Positions 1 to 6,850 of a stretch of DNA of 14,358 bases are shown here, in pieces. The stretch's first letter is position 1. Each line of letters opens with the position of its first letter. This DNA comes from an uncultured Prevotella sp. (GTDB taxonomy: Bacteria; Bacteroidota; Bacteroidia; Bacteroidales; Bacteroidaceae). Under the pieces are notes generated by a model. It was not told where the DNA came from and did not search any database. It saw nothing but the letters and a program-made list of their open reading frames with translations. A program made the position numbers and the translations under genes. The stretch is taken from assembly GCA_900319895.1 (NCBI GenBank), contig ONQK01000046.1, positions 1 through 14,358 on the forward strand, in the 5' to 3' direction.

Positions 1-164
1 ATGGCATAAGTAACTGCTAAAAATCCGATATAGACCAAAAAAACGATGAAATTAAAGCGTCTGTATGCCCAACAGGTCTTGGATTCATCTCCGAAGCCTT
101 CAATACGCGTGTTTTTCGGTTCACTTGGTTTTGCGGATACAAATGTACGGCAAACTTTCCGCAC
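1..164 (-). CDS. Possible 5' part of a membrane protein gene, cut by the window edge
   Basis: One minus-strand frame is open from a GTG at 162-164 to the window edge (about 54 codons). Its later part reads as a basic stretch (WAYRRFN) followed by a hydrophobic segment (FIVFLVYIGFLAVTYA), like a first membrane helix. There is no ATG in this frame. A good promoter at 140-171 would start transcription downstream of the GTG, so either the start or the promoter is wrong. A second minus frame has an ATG peptide of 23 codons that overlaps and then stops; a one-base change in the T run near 37-43 would join it to the hydrophobic frame. I do not recognise a family. It may be a non-coding conserved repeat. 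From 172 to 363 I see nothing beyond a short direct repeat (GTTCGAA at 272-278 and 283-289). Confidence 0.25.
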   Translation of the reverse strand, partial: MRKVCRTFVSAKPSEPKNTRIEGFGDESKTCWAYRRFNFIVFLVYIGFLAVTYA

Positions 165-171
165 TGCCAAA
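140..171 (-). promoter_or_regulatory. Bacteroidetes-type promoter facing the left edge
   Basis: On the minus strand, TTTG (168-171) is followed after 20 nt by TACATTTG (140-147). This matches the Bacteroidetes sigma-ABfr consensus TTTG, N19-21, TAnnTTTG. Transcription would start around 130-135 and run out of the window at the left edge, so the gene it serves is not in view apart from the doubtful ORF fragment. Confidence 0.5.
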
Positions 172-363
172 TTTTATCCGATAACCTTGATAGGTTTTTC
201 TCATTCCGTCTCTATTTTTGAGTAAAATTCATTAAAAATATAAGGTTAATGCCCAAAAACTTGATGTCGTTGTTCGAACAAGGTTCGAAAGGGTCTTCTC
301 CTCTTGTAAATAGTGAATTGTATATGTGGAGCCGCATGAAAATCCGAGTTGGATGGTTTTTAA

Positions 364-410
364 TACAATCCGCCCCGAAAGTGTTTGACAGGCTTTCGGG
401 GCGGATTGTA
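364..410 (-). terminator. Perfect 18-bp hairpin downstream of the M16 peptidase gene
   Basis: The arms 364-381 and 393-410 are exact reverse complements (18 bp, GC-rich centre CCGCCCCGAAAG), with an 11-nt loop. The hairpin begins 22 nt past the peptidase stop codon (433-435), where a terminator is expected. In the direction of the gene it is followed by TTAAAAA rather than a run of T, so it may act as a 3'-end stabiliser as much as a classical intrinsic terminator. Because it is symmetric it could also stop transcription on the other strand. Confidence 0.7.
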
Positions 411-432
411 AAAGAATGTGTTTAGGGTGTCC

Positions 433-3264
433 CTATTTTTCTGGCAGCATGACCACCTGGATGTGATTGCCGGCGGCAAGCATTTGCTTCAAGAAGTCTG
501 CGATTTTCTCTGGAGTGATGTCGTTGACGGCTTTTACATAATTTGAGTGCATGTCAACTCCGTTTTCCAGATAGTTGTTGATGGTGTTGACCCAGTAGCC
601 ATTGGTTTTCACAGCCGTCTCAATGTTTTTCAACATGTTTTCCTTGACTTTCATGACCTTGTCCATGTCGACGGCGAGCGTGTTGTTCTTAAAGCCTTGC
701 GCGATGAGGTCAAGTGCGAGTTGTGCCTTCTCGGGGTCCATGGGGCAGTATACCTGCATGAAAGCTTGTGAGAGGTCGCCGAGTTTTGCGAGCGCTCCTG
801 AAGCGCTGACAGAGTAGGCGGCGCTGGCATCCTCGCGGATGTCTTTAAGGTATACCATGCTCAAAACTTGTCCGGCAGCGTCTGCCAGTATCTCGTTTTC
901 GACGTTGTATGCCATTGGCATGTGCCAGAACTCGAAGGCAGTGGCTTTGGGCACTTCACCTTTGCGCAGGAAGGTGTTGTTGACCTTTCCTTTTGCGAAT
1001 GATGGTACTTCTTGCCATTTTGCCGTTTTCTTTTTGCCGGGCAGCGATGCGATGTACTGCTCGATGAGTGGCCGGAGCGTCGCCTCGTCGAAGTTCCCTA
1101 TGAAGTAGAACGTGAAGTCGGCGGCATTGGCGAATCGTTCTTTGGCCATTTTGAGCATGCGGTCGTAATTGGCGGCATTGACATCCTCTACGTTCAGTGG
1201 GATGAAGCGCGGATGGTGGTTGTAGAGTGTTGTCGAGATAGAGTCGCTCAATGCACTTTCCGGATTGAGGTTCTTGTTTTTCAACATCAGGTCGATTTGT
1301 GCCACCATGGCCTGGTAGGCTTCTTCGTCTTTCTGGATGTCGGTGAAGTGGAGATAGACGAGTTGCATCATGGTTTCAATGTCCTTGGGGACAGAGCTTC
1401 CAGACATGGTTTGATAATAGTCGCTCATTCCCATGCTGATGTGTGCCTGTTTGCCGTATAGGGCTTTGGTCAGCTCGGTGTTGGAGAAGTTCCCCAGGCC
1501 GCTTGTCCTGACAGCCACGTCGAACATCTTGAGGTTGGCGTAGTCGGCCGCTCCGTAAAGCCCCTTTCCGCCTCTTGAAGAGGCTCTGAAACGGATTTCG
1601 TCGTCTTTGAAGTCTGTTTTTTTCAAGATGACGCGTGCGCCGTTGGAGAGGGTGAGTTCCTTGTATCCGAAGAGGCTGTTTGTCTTTTCTTTCTTGATTT
1701 TTCCTTTCTTAGGCATTTTCTTCGGGTCCATGATGGGCTCGTTTTTCGCATTGTCAACGTATGCCTCAAGTTGTTCTGTGCGCACGTTTTGGATGGCTTG
1801 TGCCATTTCCGCCTCTGTTGGGTATACCTTGCCCTCCTTTTCCTGTGTGAAGATTGTCACTACGAGGTTCTTGTCGTTGTCGCTGATGAGTTCTTTCACA
1901 ATCATGTTAATCATGTCGACGCTGAGTGCCGGTGTGAGCTGTTTCATGAGCTGGTACTCGTCCTCGATAGAGGGTATGGGTTCGTTCTCGAGATAGTGGT
2001 CGCGGTAAGCGTTGCCGAACACGTCGTTCGTGATTTTGTTGCGGTTGGTGTATTGTTTTTCCAATCGGCTCATGTATTCTTCTGCAGAGCGGCTGAATTC
2101 GCTGGGGGTGAATCCAAATTGCCGGATGCGCTGCGCCTCGCGATAAAGTGCAGCAACGGTTTCGATGTCTTTGCCATCTTTGGCATAGCCTTCCATGCTG
2201 AATGCGTCCTTGGTCTTGGAATAGATGTAGGTACCGTCGCTTCCGTAGGCAGACACAAATGGGCAGTCGGCTTTTTGTGACATCTCAGAAAGGCGCATGC
2301 CAATCATCATTCTGATGAGTGACTTGGCATAGACGGAGAGCAGGTAGTCGATGCCGACTTTTTCTTCGGGCTTTTGGGCATCGTGTTTCATGGAGATGCT
2401 GACTTCGGAGAACTGCTGTTCTTTGTCTTTGTCCATGACGTAGATGGCTTGCTCGTTGTCGGGCACCAATTCGTCCACCACTTGTGCAGCGCCTGCCGGC
2501 ACTTTAACGTCTTTCCATAGTTTTTTGATGTAGGCTTCCACATGGTCGACGTCAACGTCGCCGACTACGATAATTGCCTGGTTGTCAGGACGATACCATT
2601 TCTTGTAGTAGTCGCGCAGGGCTTTGTGTGGGAAGTTGTCGATGATGGACATCAGTCCGATGGGCAGGCGCTCGCCGTATTTGCTGCCAGGGTACAGCTT
2701 GGGCAATGTGCGCTCAAATATGCGGTATTGCGGACCTGTACGCAGTTGCCATTCTTGATGGATTACGCCGCGTTCCTTGTCGATTTCTTTGCCGTCGAGC
2801 GTCAGCCCGTTTGACCAGTCCTTCAAGATGAGGATGCACGAGTCGATGGCTGTGGCACGTTTGGTCGGCACGTCGCAGATCCGGTATACCGTCTGGTCGA
2901 TGCTGGTGTAGGCGTTCAAGTCGCTTCCGAATTCTACGCCGAGCGAGCGAGTGTATTCCAGAAGCGTGCTGTCGGGGAAATGTTCGGATCCGTTGAAGGC
3001 CATGTGCTCAAGGAAGTGCGCAAGGCCGCGCTGGTCGTCGTTCTCCTGAATGGAGCCCACGCGTTGTGCAATGTAGAAGTTCGCTTTGTTTTCTGGCCAG
3101 TTGTTGTAACGGATGTAGTAGGTCAGTCCATTGTCTAACTTGCCAATGCGGACATTTTTGTCCACTGGGATCTGCGGTATCATCGAGCGGTCTATTTGCT
3201 GGGCTGATACCGTCGTTGCCATGAGTGCGAGCAAGGCAACCGATAAGAATTTTCTTAAAGTCAT
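433..3264 (-). CDS. Secreted M16 family zinc metallopeptidase (PqqL-like, about 943 aa)
   Basis: This is a long M16 (pitrilysin/insulinase) peptidase of the PqqL-like type, expected to degrade peptides in the periplasm. The N-terminus MTLRKFLSVALLAL...VSA|QQ is a Sec signal peptide with signal peptidase I cleavage near residue 21, leaving Gln first. The zinc motif HFLEH (His83, Glu86, His87) lies in the context GLAHFLEHMAFNGSEHF. The distal glutamate is in KERGVIHQEW (Glu164 or Glu171). The first half carries the active metal site. The second half has the same general fold pattern without HxxEH, as usual for two-lobed M16 enzymes. The ATG at 3262-3264 is chosen because the only upstream in-frame start, a TTG at 3313-3315, lies inside the -7 promoter box and could not be transcribed from it. 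The gene stands alone, divergent from the transhydrogenase operon. Substrate unknown. Confidence 0.93.
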   Translation of the reverse strand: MTLRKFLSVALLALMATTVSAQQIDRSMIPQIPVDKNVRIGKLDNGLTYYIRYNNWPENKANFYIAQRVGSIQENDDQRGLAHFLEHMAFNGSEHFPDSTLLEYTRSLGVEFGSDLNAYTSIDQTVYRICDVPTKRATAIDSCILILKDWSNGLTLDGKEIDKERGVIHQEWQLRTGPQYRIFERTLPKLYPGSKYGERLPIGLMSIIDNFPHKALRDYYKKWYRPDNQAIIVVGDVDVDHVEAYIKKLWKDVKVPAGAAQVVDELVPDNEQAIYVMDKDKEQQFSEVSISMKHDAQKPEEKVGIDYLLSVYAKSLIRMMIGMRLSEMSQKADCPFVSAYGSDGTYIYSKTKDAFSMEGYAKDGKDIETVAALYREAQRIRQFGFTPSEFSRSAEEYMSRLEKQYTNRNKITNDVFGNAYRDHYLENEPIPSIEDEYQLMKQLTPALSVDMINMIVKELISDNDKNLVVTIFTQEKEGKVYPTEAEMAQAIQNVRTEQLEAYVDNAKNEPIMDPKKMPKKGKIKKEKTNSLFGYKELTLSNGARVILKKTDFKDDEIRFRASSRGGKGLYGAADYANLKMFDVAVRTSGLGNFSNTELTKALYGKQAHISMGMSDYYQTMSGSSVPKDIETMMQLVYLHFTDIQKDEEAYQAMVAQIDLMLKNKNLNPESALSDSISTTLYNHHPRFIPLNVEDVNAANYDRMLKMAKERFANAADFTFYFIGNFDEATLRPLIEQYIASLPGKKKTAKWQEVPSFAKGKVNNTFLRKGEVPKATAFEFWHMPMAYNVENEILADAAGQVLSMVYLKDIREDASAAYSVSASGALAKLGDLSQAFMQVYCPMDPEKAQLALDLIAQGFKNNTLAVDMDKVMKVKENMLKNIETAVKTNGYWVNTINNYLENGVDMHSNYVKAVNDITPEKIADFLKQMLAAGNHIQVVMLPEK

Positions 3265-3312
3265 AATAATTCGTTGATTTAATTTATTTGAGTTATTAAT
3301 TTGATTAGGCGA

Positions 3313-3320
3313 CAAAGATA
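3313..3320 (-). promoter_or_regulatory. -7 box of the M16 peptidase promoter
   Basis: TATCTTTG on the minus strand matches TAnnTTTG, 48 nt upstream of the chosen ATG. The -33 element is weak: only TTTTC about 23 nt upstream. The divergent intergenic region 3265-3616 is AT-rich and otherwise holds the pntAA promoter and a small palindrome. I see no gene or RNA in it. Confidence 0.5.
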
Positions 3321-3524
3321 GTTATTTTTCTGGATTTTCGATGAAAATTTAGATTTTTAACCATAATTTATTATTTTTTGGGGAAGAAAAATGCCTTGCG
3401 TAGCAATTTCCCATATAAATTTATGGTGTTTGGAGCCTAATCACACACTTTTGCGGGACGGGAAAACGGAAAATCAATTGTATAGCATACCAAAGTGTTA
3501 ATTTTATGTTAATTCTCGTCATCT

Positions 3525-3539
3525 GGTTATAGAATAACC
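3525..3539. promoter_or_regulatory. Candidate operator: 6-bp inverted repeat upstream of pntAA
   Basis: GGTTAT-AGA-ATAACC is a perfect inverted repeat, and is followed at once by a second short palindrome (ACCGGT, 3537-3542). It ends 11 nt before the proposed -7 box and occupies the place of the -33 element, where a bound regulator would block or aid RNA polymerase. Which regulator binds is unknown. The nearby Lrp/AsnC protein is one candidate. Confidence 0.3.
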
Positions 3540-3550
3540 GGTAACTTTTG

Positions 3551-3558
3551 TATATTTG
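3551..3558 (+). promoter_or_regulatory. -7 box of the pnt operon promoter
   Basis: TATATTTG matches the Bacteroidetes -7 consensus TAnnTTTG, 58 nt upstream of the pntAA ATG. No TTTG is seen at the expected distance upstream; that place is taken by an inverted repeat, so the promoter may need an activator or be only moderately strong. Confidence 0.5.
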
Positions 3559-3616
3559 TGAGATTTTCGAGAAAAATGACATCAAATATTTATAAAACCT
3601 AACAATTTGCAAAATT

Positions 3617-4774
3617 ATGATTATTGGTATTCCAAAAGAGATTATGCACGACGAGGCTCGCGTCTCAGCGACGCCAGAAACCGTCGGCAAGTTCGTTAAA
3701 GACGGATTTGAAGTAATGGTAGAGAAAGGTGCTGGCGAAGGTGCCTTGTATCATGACTCTGACTACATGGGCGCTGGCGCCAAGATGGTGGACAGCCCTG
3801 TTGAGATTTACGAGAAGGCAGACATGATTCTGAAAGTGAAGGAGCCCTTGTTCAACGAGCAAGTGGGCAAACATGAGGTGGAAATGATGCACAAAGGGCA
3901 GTACCTCATAACTTTCATCCATCCGGCATCGCCCGTGAACCACGAAATGGTGAAAAAATTGTCTGCACAAGGCATTACCGCCATTACATTGGACGGGATA
4001 CCACGCATCTCGCGCGCACAGAACCTCGATGCCTTGACCTCGATGAGTACTTGTGCCGGATACAAAGGTATTCTCATGGCAGCAAACCATTTGACAACCT
4101 TCATGCCACAGATGTTCACCGCAGTGGGCACCATCCAGCCTGCAAAAGTAATGGTCATTGGTGTCGGCGTGGCCGGCCTCCAGGCATTGGCAACAGCAAA
4201 ACGACTGGGAGCGATTACTTATGCTGCCGACATCCGTCCGGCAGCATCGGAGCAGTCGAGCAGCCTCGGGGCAAAGGTAGTCGACACTACCGTGCCGGCG
4301 GAACTTGCTGTGGGCGAAGGCGGTTATGCCAAACGCTTGCCGGCTGACGTGTTGATTCAAGAGCAGAAAGCCCTCGAGGCAACCATCAAAGATATGGACA
4401 TCGTGTTCTGCTCGGCGCTTATCCCGGGCAAAATAGCCCCGATCATCATCACCGAAGAGATGGTAAAAGGAATGAAGCGCGGCTCTGTCATCGTGGACAT
4501 TTCAATCGACCAGGGCGGCAACTGCGAACTCACCCCGAAAGGTGGAATAGAAGAGAAACACGGTGTGACCATCATGGGCGTTAAGAATATTCCGGGCCTG
4601 CTGCCAACCAGCTCAACTTGGATGTTCTCAAACAACCTCTACAACCTTGTTACTTATTTGGTGAAGAACGGACAAGTAGTGCTCGACCGCGACGACGAAG
4701 TCATCAAGAAGAGTCTTGTCTGCATTGACGGCGAACTCGTTCACGAAGGCGCGCGCGAGGCAATGGGACTTTAA
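3617..4774 (+). CDS. pntAA: NAD(P) transhydrogenase subunit alpha, part 1 (domain I, NAD(H)-binding)
   Basis: This is the soluble NAD(H)-binding domain I of the proton-translocating transhydrogenase, which exchanges hydride between NAD(H) and NADP(H) coupled to proton flow. At 385 aa it matches the separate alpha-1 subunit of three-gene systems such as Rhodospirillum rubrum. Visible motifs: an N-terminus MIIGIPKEI typical of the alanine dehydrogenase/PntA family; RISRAQNLDALTSM (Arg133, Gln135, Asp138), the loop that contacts the nicotinamide; the Rossmann GVGVAG at 182-187; and AADIRPAASEQ with Asp205 at the end of the second beta strand, suited to NAD rather than NADP. Alanine dehydrogenase is excluded by the RAQ loop and by the following pntAB and pntB. 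The ATG follows AAATT with no Shine-Dalgarno, which is normal for this phylum. Confidence 0.95.
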   Translation: MIIGIPKEIMHDEARVSATPETVGKFVKDGFEVMVEKGAGEGALYHDSDYMGAGAKMVDSPVEIYEKADMILKVKEPLFNEQVGKHEVEMMHKGQYLITFIHPASPVNHEMVKKLSAQGITAITLDGIPRISRAQNLDALTSMSTCAGYKGILMAANHLTTFMPQMFTAVGTIQPAKVMVIGVGVAGLQALATAKRLGAITYAADIRPAASEQSSSLGAKVVDTTVPAELAVGEGGYAKRLPADVLIQEQKALEATIKDMDIVFCSALIPGKIAPIIITEEMVKGMKRGSVIVDISIDQGGNCELTPKGGIEEKHGVTIMGVKNIPGLLPTSSTWMFSNNLYNLVTYLVKNGQVVLDRDDEVIKKSLVCIDGELVHEGAREAMGL

Positions 4775-4787
4775 TCTGACAATAACT

Positions 4788-4832
4788 AAAGGCGATACGT
4801 TCGATTGACCAATCGGGGTATCGCCTTTTTTC
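4788..4832 (+). terminator. Intrinsic terminator inside the pnt operon, after pntAA
   Basis: The arms AAAGGCGATAC (4788-4798) and GTATCGCCTTT (4818-4828) form an 11-bp stem. A nested 5-bp stem (CGATT 4802-4806 with AATCG 4811-4815) lies inside, and a run of T continues to 4831. It sits 14 nt past the pntAA stop and 24 nt before the pntAB start, so it should reduce transcription of the two membrane subunits relative to the soluble one unless read through. Confidence 0.8.
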
Positions 4833-4855
4833 TTAAAAAAACAAAATTTATTGAC

Positions 4856-5179
4856 ATGATAAACCCTTTAATTCTTTTGGGAGTCTTTGTCGTTTGCACG
4901 CTCTTGGGCTATACCATCATTAAAAATGTACCCAGTTTGTTGCACACTCCCTTGATGTCCGGCATGAATGCATTGTCGGGCGTGACGATAGTAGGCGCCA
5001 TCTCTGCCACTGGTTATGCCTTGTTGAACAGCCATTTGAACTCAGGTGAGATGGTCTTGGGCGAATTCTTCGGCTTCTTGGCAATCGTACTTGCCACCAT
5101 TAACGTTTTCGGTGGTTTCGGCGTGACACACCGCATGTTGCAAATGTTCAGTAAAAAGAAGAAAGGAGAACAAAAATGA
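4856..5179 (+). CDS. pntAB: NAD(P) transhydrogenase subunit alpha, part 2 (membrane segment)
   Basis: This 107-aa protein is the small membrane part of domain II of the proton-translocating transhydrogenase. It has three hydrophobic segments, at about 4-24, 41-58 and 69-92, and the family signature LLHTPLMSGMNALSGVTIVG (29-48). It ends in a lysine-rich cytoplasmic tail (SKKKKGEQK). It pairs with PntB to form the proton channel. The ATG at 4856 is chosen over an in-frame TTG at 4805, because the TTG lies inside the terminator hairpin and would add a non-family leader. Its stop overlaps the pntB start by 4 nt (ATGA), which implies translational coupling. Confidence 0.92.
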   Translation: MINPLILLGVFVVCTLLGYTIIKNVPSLLHTPLMSGMNALSGVTIVGAISATGYALLNSHLNSGEMVLGEFFGFLAIVLATINVFGGFGVTHRMLQMFSKKKKGEQK

Positions 5180-6615
5180 GTGTACAGTTAATCCTTAGTA
5201 TTGTCCTTTCACTGGCCGTCTTGACAGGCATTTCAATGATGAGCAAGGTCAAGACAGCTGTCAATGGCAACTTGTTGGCTGCACTTGCGATGTTTGTCGG
5301 TGTTGTGGCAACACTTTTTTTCTGTGGCGTAATCAGTGCGTGGACCATCTATCCGGCTATCATCATCGGCGCATTTATCGGTTCAACCATGGCGCGCAAA
5401 GTGCAAATGATACAAATGCCGCAGACCGTGGCATTGTTCAATGGACTGGGCGGCGGCGCATCGGCGCTTGTGGGCATCGTCTCCGCCCTTGGACTGGCAT
5501 TCCCGCACGAACAGTTCGTCGAACTTAAAGCGGATCCGTTTGCTTATAAATTCGTGGTTTTTACGGCATTGTTGGCAGTTGCCATCGGTATGATTACACT
5601 GGTGGGAAGCCTTGTCGCCGCGGGGAAGCTGCATCGTGTGCTGCCTCAGAAGCCGTTGATTTGGATGTCGCACTCGCTACTGACGGTTGTTTTCCTGCTT
5701 TTCACCATTTGTTTCATCATTATTGGCACCATCACGCCTGAGCAGATTTTTATCGCCATATTCGGCTGTTTTGTCTCTGCCTCTTTGTTCGGTTTGTATT
5801 TCTCCGTACGCGTTGGAGGTGCCGATATGCCGATAACCATTTCGTTATTGAACTCTCTTTCTGGAGTGGCAGGCTCGTTGGCAGGCATGGCGATGTCCGA
5901 CATCTTCCTCGTGGCTGTGGGCGGAATCGTCGGCGCATCGGGTCTGTTGCTCACTCAAATCATGTGCCGCGCCATGAACAGAAGCTTGATGAGTATTTTA
6001 TTGGGCAGCGGAATTAAAGCGTCTACTGTTTCTGCGGAGAAGCCTGCGGAGAAGCCTGCGGAAAAGCCTGCGGCAGAACCTGCGAAAATGAGTATGGAGC
6101 ATACAAAGCCTTCGGCATCTTCCGTGCTGAAGTCGTCCGAGAGTGTGATCATCGTCCCAGGCTACGGCATGGCGCTTGCGCAGGCCCAGCACGTTGTTCG
6201 CCAGCTTGCGGACACGCTTGAGCGTCAGGGCAAGCGTGTCCGCTTCGCAATCCATCCTGTTGCCGGCCGCATGCCTGGGCACATGAACGTTCTGCTTGCC
6301 GAGGCGGACATTCCCTACGACAAGCTTTTCGAGATGGACCAGATCAACGACGACTTCCAGCATACCGACGCAGTCGTTGTCATCGGTGCCAACGACGTGT
6401 TGAACCCCGCCGCCCGCGAGGCCGAGGGCACTCCCATCTACGGCATGCCTGTGCTGAACGTCGATGCCGCCAAGCATGTCATCATCTGCAACTACGACCT
6501 CAATCCCGGCTATGCCGGTGTCGAGAATCCTCTCTATCACAAGGAGAGCGGCGTTTGGCTCGAGCTCGGCGATGCGAAGGAGACGTTGCAGAACATCGTG
6601 GCGGGGCTTATGTGA
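5176..6615 (+). CDS. pntB: NAD(P) transhydrogenase subunit beta (PntB), with an atypical nucleotide-site motif
   Basis: PntB carries the rest of membrane domain II and the nucleotide-binding domain III, normally for NADP(H). Residues 1-280 hold about eight to nine membrane helices, including the conserved ARKVQMIQMPQTVALFNG (73-90); the position of the channel His91 of the E. coli enzyme appears to be Asn here. Residues 287-304 are a Glu-Lys-Pro-Ala repeat linker. Domain III (about 323-479) keeps GYGMALAQAQ (329-338), HPVAGRMPGHMNVLLAEA (360-377), GANDVLNPAA (404-413) and GYAGVENPLY (445-454). The Lys-Arg-Ser that binds the NADP 2'-phosphate in E. coli (residues 424-426 there) is Asn-Tyr-Asp here (439-441; 6490-6498). 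The length of 479 aa is near normal (about 462-465), the linker accounting for the excess. Confidence 0.95.
   Translation: MSVQLILSIVLSLAVLTGISMMSKVKTAVNGNLLAALAMFVGVVATLFFCGVISAWTIYPAIIIGAFIGSTMARKVQMIQMPQTVALFNGLGGGASALVGIVSALGLAFPHEQFVELKADPFAYKFVVFTALLAVAIGMITLVGSLVAAGKLHRVLPQKPLIWMSHSLLTVVFLLFTICFIIIGTITPEQIFIAIFGCFVSASLFGLYFSVRVGGADMPITISLLNSLSGVAGSLAGMAMSDIFLVAVGGIVGASGLLLTQIMCRAMNRSLMSILLGSGIKASTVSAEKPAEKPAEKPAAEPAKMSMEHTKPSASSVLKSSESVIIVPGYGMALAQAQHVVRQLADTLERQGKRVRFAIHPVAGRMPGHMNVLLAEADIPYDKLFEMDQINDDFQHTDAVVVIGANDVLNPAAREAEGTPIYGMPVLNVDAAKHVIICNYDLNPGYAGVENPLYHKESGVWLELGDAKETLQNIVAGLM
6034..6081 (+). repeat. Four tandem 12-bp repeats encoding the EKPA linker of PntB
   Basis: The unit GCGGAGAAGCCT occurs four times in frame (two exact copies, one with one change, one diverged), encoding Ala-Glu-Lys-Pro repeats. 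It sits between the membrane domain and nucleotide domain III, where a flexible hinge is expected. Exact 12-bp repeats are prone to copy-number change without breaking the frame. Confidence 0.85.
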
Positions 6616-6647
6616 CCCGTTGTGGACAATATGTTCAAGTAAAGATT

Positions 6648-6685
6648 AAAGACCGCCGGCAGGTTGACACCAGTCGGCGGTCTTT
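6648..6685 (+). terminator. Terminator hairpin after pntB
   Basis: AAAGACCGCCG (6648-6658) pairs perfectly with CGGCGGTCTTT (6675-6685), an 11-bp GC-rich stem with a 16-nt loop, 32 nt past the pntB stop. The T run is short (TTT). It marks the end of the pnt operon before the regulator gene. Confidence 0.75.
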
Positions 6686-6752
6686 CAACATTTTGATGGG
6701 AGTAAAAAAATGACAAAAAGTCGTTTTTTTATACATTTTGTTACTAAAAACG

Positions 6753-6782
6753 CATTTTTTTTGAAAAAAAAATGTTTTTTTT
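6753..6782 (+). repeat. A/T-only hairpin with T8 tail upstream of the lrp-like gene
   Basis: CATTTTTTTT (6753-6762) pairs with AAAAAAAATG (6765-6774) around a 2-nt loop, and is followed by eight T (6775-6782). The surrounding 6710-6800 is a long A/T-tract region. It may be a bent or UP-like element just upstream of the promoter at 6805, or a weak second terminator for the pnt transcript. Confidence 0.4.
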
Positions 6783-6804
6783 CTTGAAATCCATCATTTT
6801 TTAG

Positions 6805-6812
6805 TAGTTTTG
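6805..6812 (+). promoter_or_regulatory. -7 box of the lrp-like gene promoter
   Basis: TAGTTTTG fits TAnnTTTG, 38 nt upstream of the ATG at 6851. The -33 element is poor (CTTG near 6783-6786). Transcription would cover the regulator, the fused peptidase and the glutaminyl cyclase. Confidence 0.5.
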
Positions 6813-6850
6813 TTGACAGTTTGTAAATATAATCTTAATGATAAAATAAC

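Noticed and set aside
212..219. TATTTTTG on the plus strand, a possible -7 promoter box
   Set aside because: No TTTG at the right distance upstream, and no plus-strand gene follows until 3617.
1012..2280. Several plus-strand open frames of 129-169 codons within the M16 gene
   Set aside because: They overlap each other and the strongly supported minus-strand peptidase, and show no family motifs.
3665..4360. A 231-codon open frame opposite pntAA
   Set aside because: Antisense shadow; the Cys- and His-rich translation is typical of reverse-frame reading, and pntAA is clear on the plus strand.
6121..6615. Domain III of pntB looks richer in GC (about 60 percent over 6181-6600 by hand count) than parts of the membrane domain, suggesting a mosaic gene
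   Set aside because: Several stretches of the membrane domain are equally GC-rich (for example 5401-5520 and 5881-5940), and the low values coincide with Phe/Ile-rich helices. There is no sharp boundary.
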